Of a stretch of 64,000 nt of DNA, positions 61,285-64,000 are shown in pieces (position 1 is the first letter of the stretch; the number at the start of each line of letters is the position of its first letter). The notes beneath the pieces are model-generated. The model was not told the DNA's origin and made no database searches. It saw nothing but the letters and a program-made list of their open reading frames with translations. The stretch comes from Bryobacter sp964387685 (GTDB lineage: Bacteria > Acidobacteriota > Terriglobia > Bryobacterales > Bryobacteraceae): the NCBI GenBank assembly GCA_964387685.1, contig CAYLXK010000008.1:1-64000 (forward strand). The letters are read 5' to 3'. A program made the translations under genes and the position numbers.

Positions 61285-61328
61285 TCATTCTTTAACATTC
61301 GGATGCTACCCTCCGGGCAGGTAGCTTC

Positions 61329-64000
61329 ATGAAAATTGGTCTTTTCTTTCCTTGTCTCTTCGCGTTTGTTCTGTCTACTCTGACGCTTTCCTCGCCGGCA
61401 GCGGCCCAGTCACTCGCCGGCCTTTCCGCCGTCAACGGCACCGTTACGGACGCTTCCAAAGCCCCCGTGCCGGATGCCCGCGTGACCGTCACCAATACCG
61501 AAACTGGCCTGATCCGACGTCTCACGACCAATGAGTCCGGCTATTTCCTCGCTCAGTCCCTCCAGCCCGGTCCCGGCTATGAGGTCCAGGTGGAAAAGGA
61601 CGGCTTCGCTATTTACTCAGCCAAGAACCTTACGCTGCAGGTGGGGCAAAACGTCACCTTAAGTCCCAGCTTGACGGTCGCCCAACAGTCTCAGACCCTC
61701 ACCGTCGAAGACAGCACGCCCATCGTCGAACAGTCCAAGACCGGCGTCTCCCAGGTGGTCGATGCGGCGCAGATCTTAAACTTGCCCATCAACGGACGGC
61801 GCGTCGATAGCTTCGTGCTCCTCAGCCCCGGCGTCACCGCCGACGGCACCTTTGGCGCAGTTACTTTCCGCGGCATGCCCGCCGGGAACGCCTTCCTGCA
61901 AGACGGCAACGACACCACCCAGCAGTTCTACAACGAGAACGCCGGCCGCACCCGCATCAGCTCCAATATCAGCCAAGACTCCGTGCAGGAGTTCCAAGTG
62001 CTCACCTCCGGCTACAGCGCCGAATTTGGCCGCGCCGTCGGTGGCGTCATCAATACGGTTACCAAGAGCGGCACGAACAGTATTCATGGCACCGGCTATT
62101 GGTTCTACCGCAACCAGGACTTCAACGCGCGCGATCGATACGCGGCCATTAATCCCACCGAGAGCCGCCACCAAGCCGGGGGCAGCGTCGGTGGGCCCAT
62201 CAAGAAGGACAAGCTCTTCTACTTCGGTAATTTTGAAATTACCCGCCGCGATTTCCCGCTCATCAGCTCGATTCTGAATCCGCAATTCTTCAATGCCAGC
62301 GGCACCTTTATCGGCAATTGCGGCGCGCCCGCCACCCCGCAGCAGTGCTCGAACGCCGTCGATTACTTCCGCCGCTTCTTTGGCACGGTGGATCGCACCG
62401 TCTCCCAAAATACGGGTTTCGCCAAGATCGATTGGCAAGCCAGCGAGCGGCAAAGCATCAGCGCCAGCTTCAACATCATGAACTGGGAATCGCCCAACGG
62501 CATCCAAACCGCCGCCACGCTTACCAATGCGGGCGCCATCGGCAACAATGGCCTCTCCACGGTGAAGACCCGCTGGGCGCGCCTGGCCCACACCGGTATC
62601 CTCAGCTCCACCATGGTGAATGAGTTCCGCTTCGGCTGGTTTAAGGACCGTCTCTTCGACGACGTAAATTACACGCTCGCGCCTCCCGGCGTGCGTTCCG
62701 CCGTCACCGTGCAGGGGCAAGCCAACCTGGGCGTACCGAACTATCTGCCCCGCGTCCAGCCCACGGAGGACCGCTACCAGTTCGCCGATAACCTCTCGCT
62801 TACCGCCGGCCGCCACCAATTCAAGTTCGGCTTCGATATCGCCCACACCAAAGACATCGAAGACGCTCTTTTCAACGGCGTTGGCTCCTACACCTACGGC
62901 ACGATCACCAACTTCGCCCTGGACCTCACTAACCTCGATGGCGGCCGGCGTTGGCAGAATTACAGCCAGGCCTTTGGCCCGTTCCGCACCGAAGTCTTCA
63001 TCCGGGACTTCAACTTCTACGCCCAAGACCAATGGCGCATCACCGACAAGCTCACCTTCAATTACGGTCTTCGCTACGAATTCGCCCAATTTGCCCAGCC
63101 GACGGTTGTCAATCCCGCTTACCCCCTTACCGGCCAGATCAACGAGCCCACGGCCAACTTCAGCCCCCGCGCGGGCCTGGCCTGGAGCCTGAACAGCAAG
63201 ACCGTGCTGCGCGCAGGCTACGGCATCTTTTATGCCCGCTTCCCTTCGGCCACTATTGCCCGACTGCATCAATTAAACGGCGTCGTGCAACGCGCCTTGA
63301 CGCTCCAGGGCACCACGCCCGCCGACTTGGCGGTTGGCCCGACCTTTCCAGCCCGCCTAACGAACCTCGACCGTACGCCGCCTCCCGGCACCGTCACCCT
63401 GACCTTCGCGGATCCCGAATTGAGAACGCCTTACACCCAACAGGGAGACATCAGCCTCGAGCGCGAAATCACCAGCAAAATGGGAATCACCGTCTCGTAC
63501 CTTTGGAATCGCGGTCTCCAGCTGCTCAGCCGGCGCGACTTGAACATTGGCGCCACTTCCGGCACCTTTACTTACCGCATTCTCGATGCCGCCGGCAACC
63601 AAACCGGCACTTACACCACGCCCACCTACGTCACGGCCAATCGCGTCGACCCGCGCTACCAGCGCGTCGTCTATATCGATAATGGCGGCCGCGTTTGGTA
63701 CGACGGCCTCGCGGTCCAGTTCCGCCGCCGCGCCTATCGCTGGCTCGAGGGAACGGTGGCTTACACCTGGTCCCACGCCCGCGACCTCTCGCAAGGTACG
63801 GCCAGCAACAACGTCTTTTTTACCGACGGGCCGGCCACGATCGCGAATGGCGATTTCAGCGCCGAAAAGGGCACCTCGCTCCTCGACCAGCGCCACCGCA
63901 CTGTCTTCACGGCCATCTTCAGCCCGCCCCGTGCCAAGATGTCCAACGTACTGGCCGATCAGTTGATCAATGGCTGGCAGCTCTCCGTGCTCGGCACCCT
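61329..64000 (+). CDS. TonB-dependent receptor (Oar-like), 3' end cut by window edge
   Basis: Open from the ATG at 61329 to the window end (890 codons visible). Signal peptide about 1-27 (SPAAA-Q). A carboxypeptidase-regulatory-like domain occupies about 33-112 (VNGTVTDASKAPVPDARVTVTN), then a plug region with LPINGRRVDSFVLLSPGV and FQVLTSGYSAEFGRAVGGVINTVTKSGTN, and beta-barrel strands to the end. This is the outer-membrane receptor type hugely expanded in Acidobacteria. The ligand is unknown, probably an oligosaccharide or peptide. More of the barrel lies beyond the window. Confidence 0.93.
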   Translation, partial: MKIGLFFPCLFAFVLSTLTLSSPAAAQSLAGLSAVNGTVTDASKAPVPDARVTVTNTETGLIRRLTTNESGYFLAQSLQPGPGYEVQVEKDGFAIYSAKNLTLQVGQNVTLSPSLTVAQQSQTLTVEDSTPIVEQSKTGVSQVVDAAQILNLPINGRRVDSFVLLSPGVTADGTFGAVTFRGMPAGNAFLQDGNDTTQQFYNENAGRTRISSNISQDSVQEFQVLTSGYSAEFGRAVGGVINTVTKSGTNSIHGTGYWFYRNQDFNARDRYAAINPTESRHQAGGSVGGPIKKDKLFYFGNFEITRRDFPLISSILNPQFFNASGTFIGNCGAPATPQQCSNAVDYFRRFFGTVDRTVSQNTGFAKIDWQASERQSISASFNIMNWESPNGIQTAATLTNAGAIGNNGLSTVKTRWARLAHTGILSSTMVNEFRFGWFKDRLFDDVNYTLAPPGVRSAVTVQGQANLGVPNYLPRVQPTEDRYQFADNLSLTAGRHQFKFGFDIAHTKDIEDALFNGVGSYTYGTITNFALDLTNLDGGRRWQNYSQAFGPFRTEVFIRDFNFYAQDQWRITDKLTFNYGLRYEFAQFAQPTVVNPAYPLTGQINEPTANFSPRAGLAWSLNSKTVLRAGYGIFYARFPSATIARLHQLNGVVQRALTLQGTTPADLAVGPTFPARLTNLDRTPPPGTVTLTFADPELRTPYTQQGDISLEREITSKMGITVSYLWNRGLQLLSRRDLNIGATSGTFTYRILDAAGNQTGTYTTPTYVTANRVDPRYQRVVYIDNGGRVWYDGLAVQFRRRAYRWLEGTVAYTWSHARDLSQGTASNNVFFTDGPATIANGDFSAEKGTSLLDQRHRTVFTAIFSPPRAKMSNVLADQLINGWQLSVLGT

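Overview
The window reads as chromosomal DNA of an acidobacterium of the Bryobacterales/Solibacter type. Evidence: high GC; a serine hydrolase carrying the C-terminal domain typical of Solibacter-like genomes; a large TonB-dependent receptor with an N-terminal carboxypeptidase-regulatory-like domain; DUF4331, DUF2934, DUF4159 and PEP-CTERM proteins; several Uma2-family genes, some decayed; and frequent GTG/TTG starts. This placement is inferred from gene content, as no rRNA is present. I see no tRNA, rRNA, CRISPR array or intact insertion sequence.

Layout. 0-8.8 kb: a truncated small gene, a secreted serine hydrolase, a molybdopterin oxidoreductase followed by a TTG-start lipoprotein, two Uma2 genes, an M14 carboxypeptidase, a SnoaL-like protein and a chlorite-dismutase-family protein. 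8.8-16.1 kb (all minus): a hybrid histidine kinase whose sensor aligns with the plant ethylene receptor, a FecR-domain protein, a PEP-CTERM protein with thioester-domain-like motifs, a TPR lipoprotein and an alpha/beta hydrolase. 16.2-18.4 kb: citrate synthase, then two decayed Uma2 genes. 18.5-32.5 kb: a tightly packed eight-gene plus-strand cluster (DUF4159, VWA membrane protein, caspase-like protein, TPR metallopeptidase, MoxR, DUF58, BatA/VWA, giant Q/G-rich DUF4175 protein), which looks like one envelope-associated MoxR/VWA machine. 32.5-40.1 kb: HDOD protein, ABC exporter pair, DUF2934, DUF4331, a keto-deoxy-glucarate-dehydratase-like protein and MarC.

40.1-43.5 kb: class II ribonucleotide reductase nrdJ, preceded by tandem NrdR boxes that overlap a promoter and by DnaA-box-like sites, and followed by a terminator. 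43.5-46.0 kb: a visibly more AT-rich accessory patch with a nuclease-like unknown protein and two toxin-antitoxin pairs (MazF type and PIN type). 46.0-50.2 kb (minus): operon zwf-opcA-pgl-ATP-grasp for the oxidative pentose phosphate pathway. 50.3-51.5 kb: a small secreted protein and an SDR enzyme.

51.5-56.05 kb holds the most interesting system: an ECF sigma factor overlapping a 1035-residue protein that joins an anti-sigma zinc finger, a transmembrane helix, helical repeats and a CHAT caspase-like protease with intact His/Cys, followed by a gene of unknown family. The architecture suggests protease-controlled sigma-factor release. 56.0-60.8 kb (minus): mazG, a GNAT acyltransferase, an enolase-superfamily MenC/N-succinylamino acid racemase, an EamA transporter and an MFS transporter, all coupled by overlaps or zero spacing. 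60.8-64 kb: a GNAT gene and the TonB-dependent receptor cut by the window edge.
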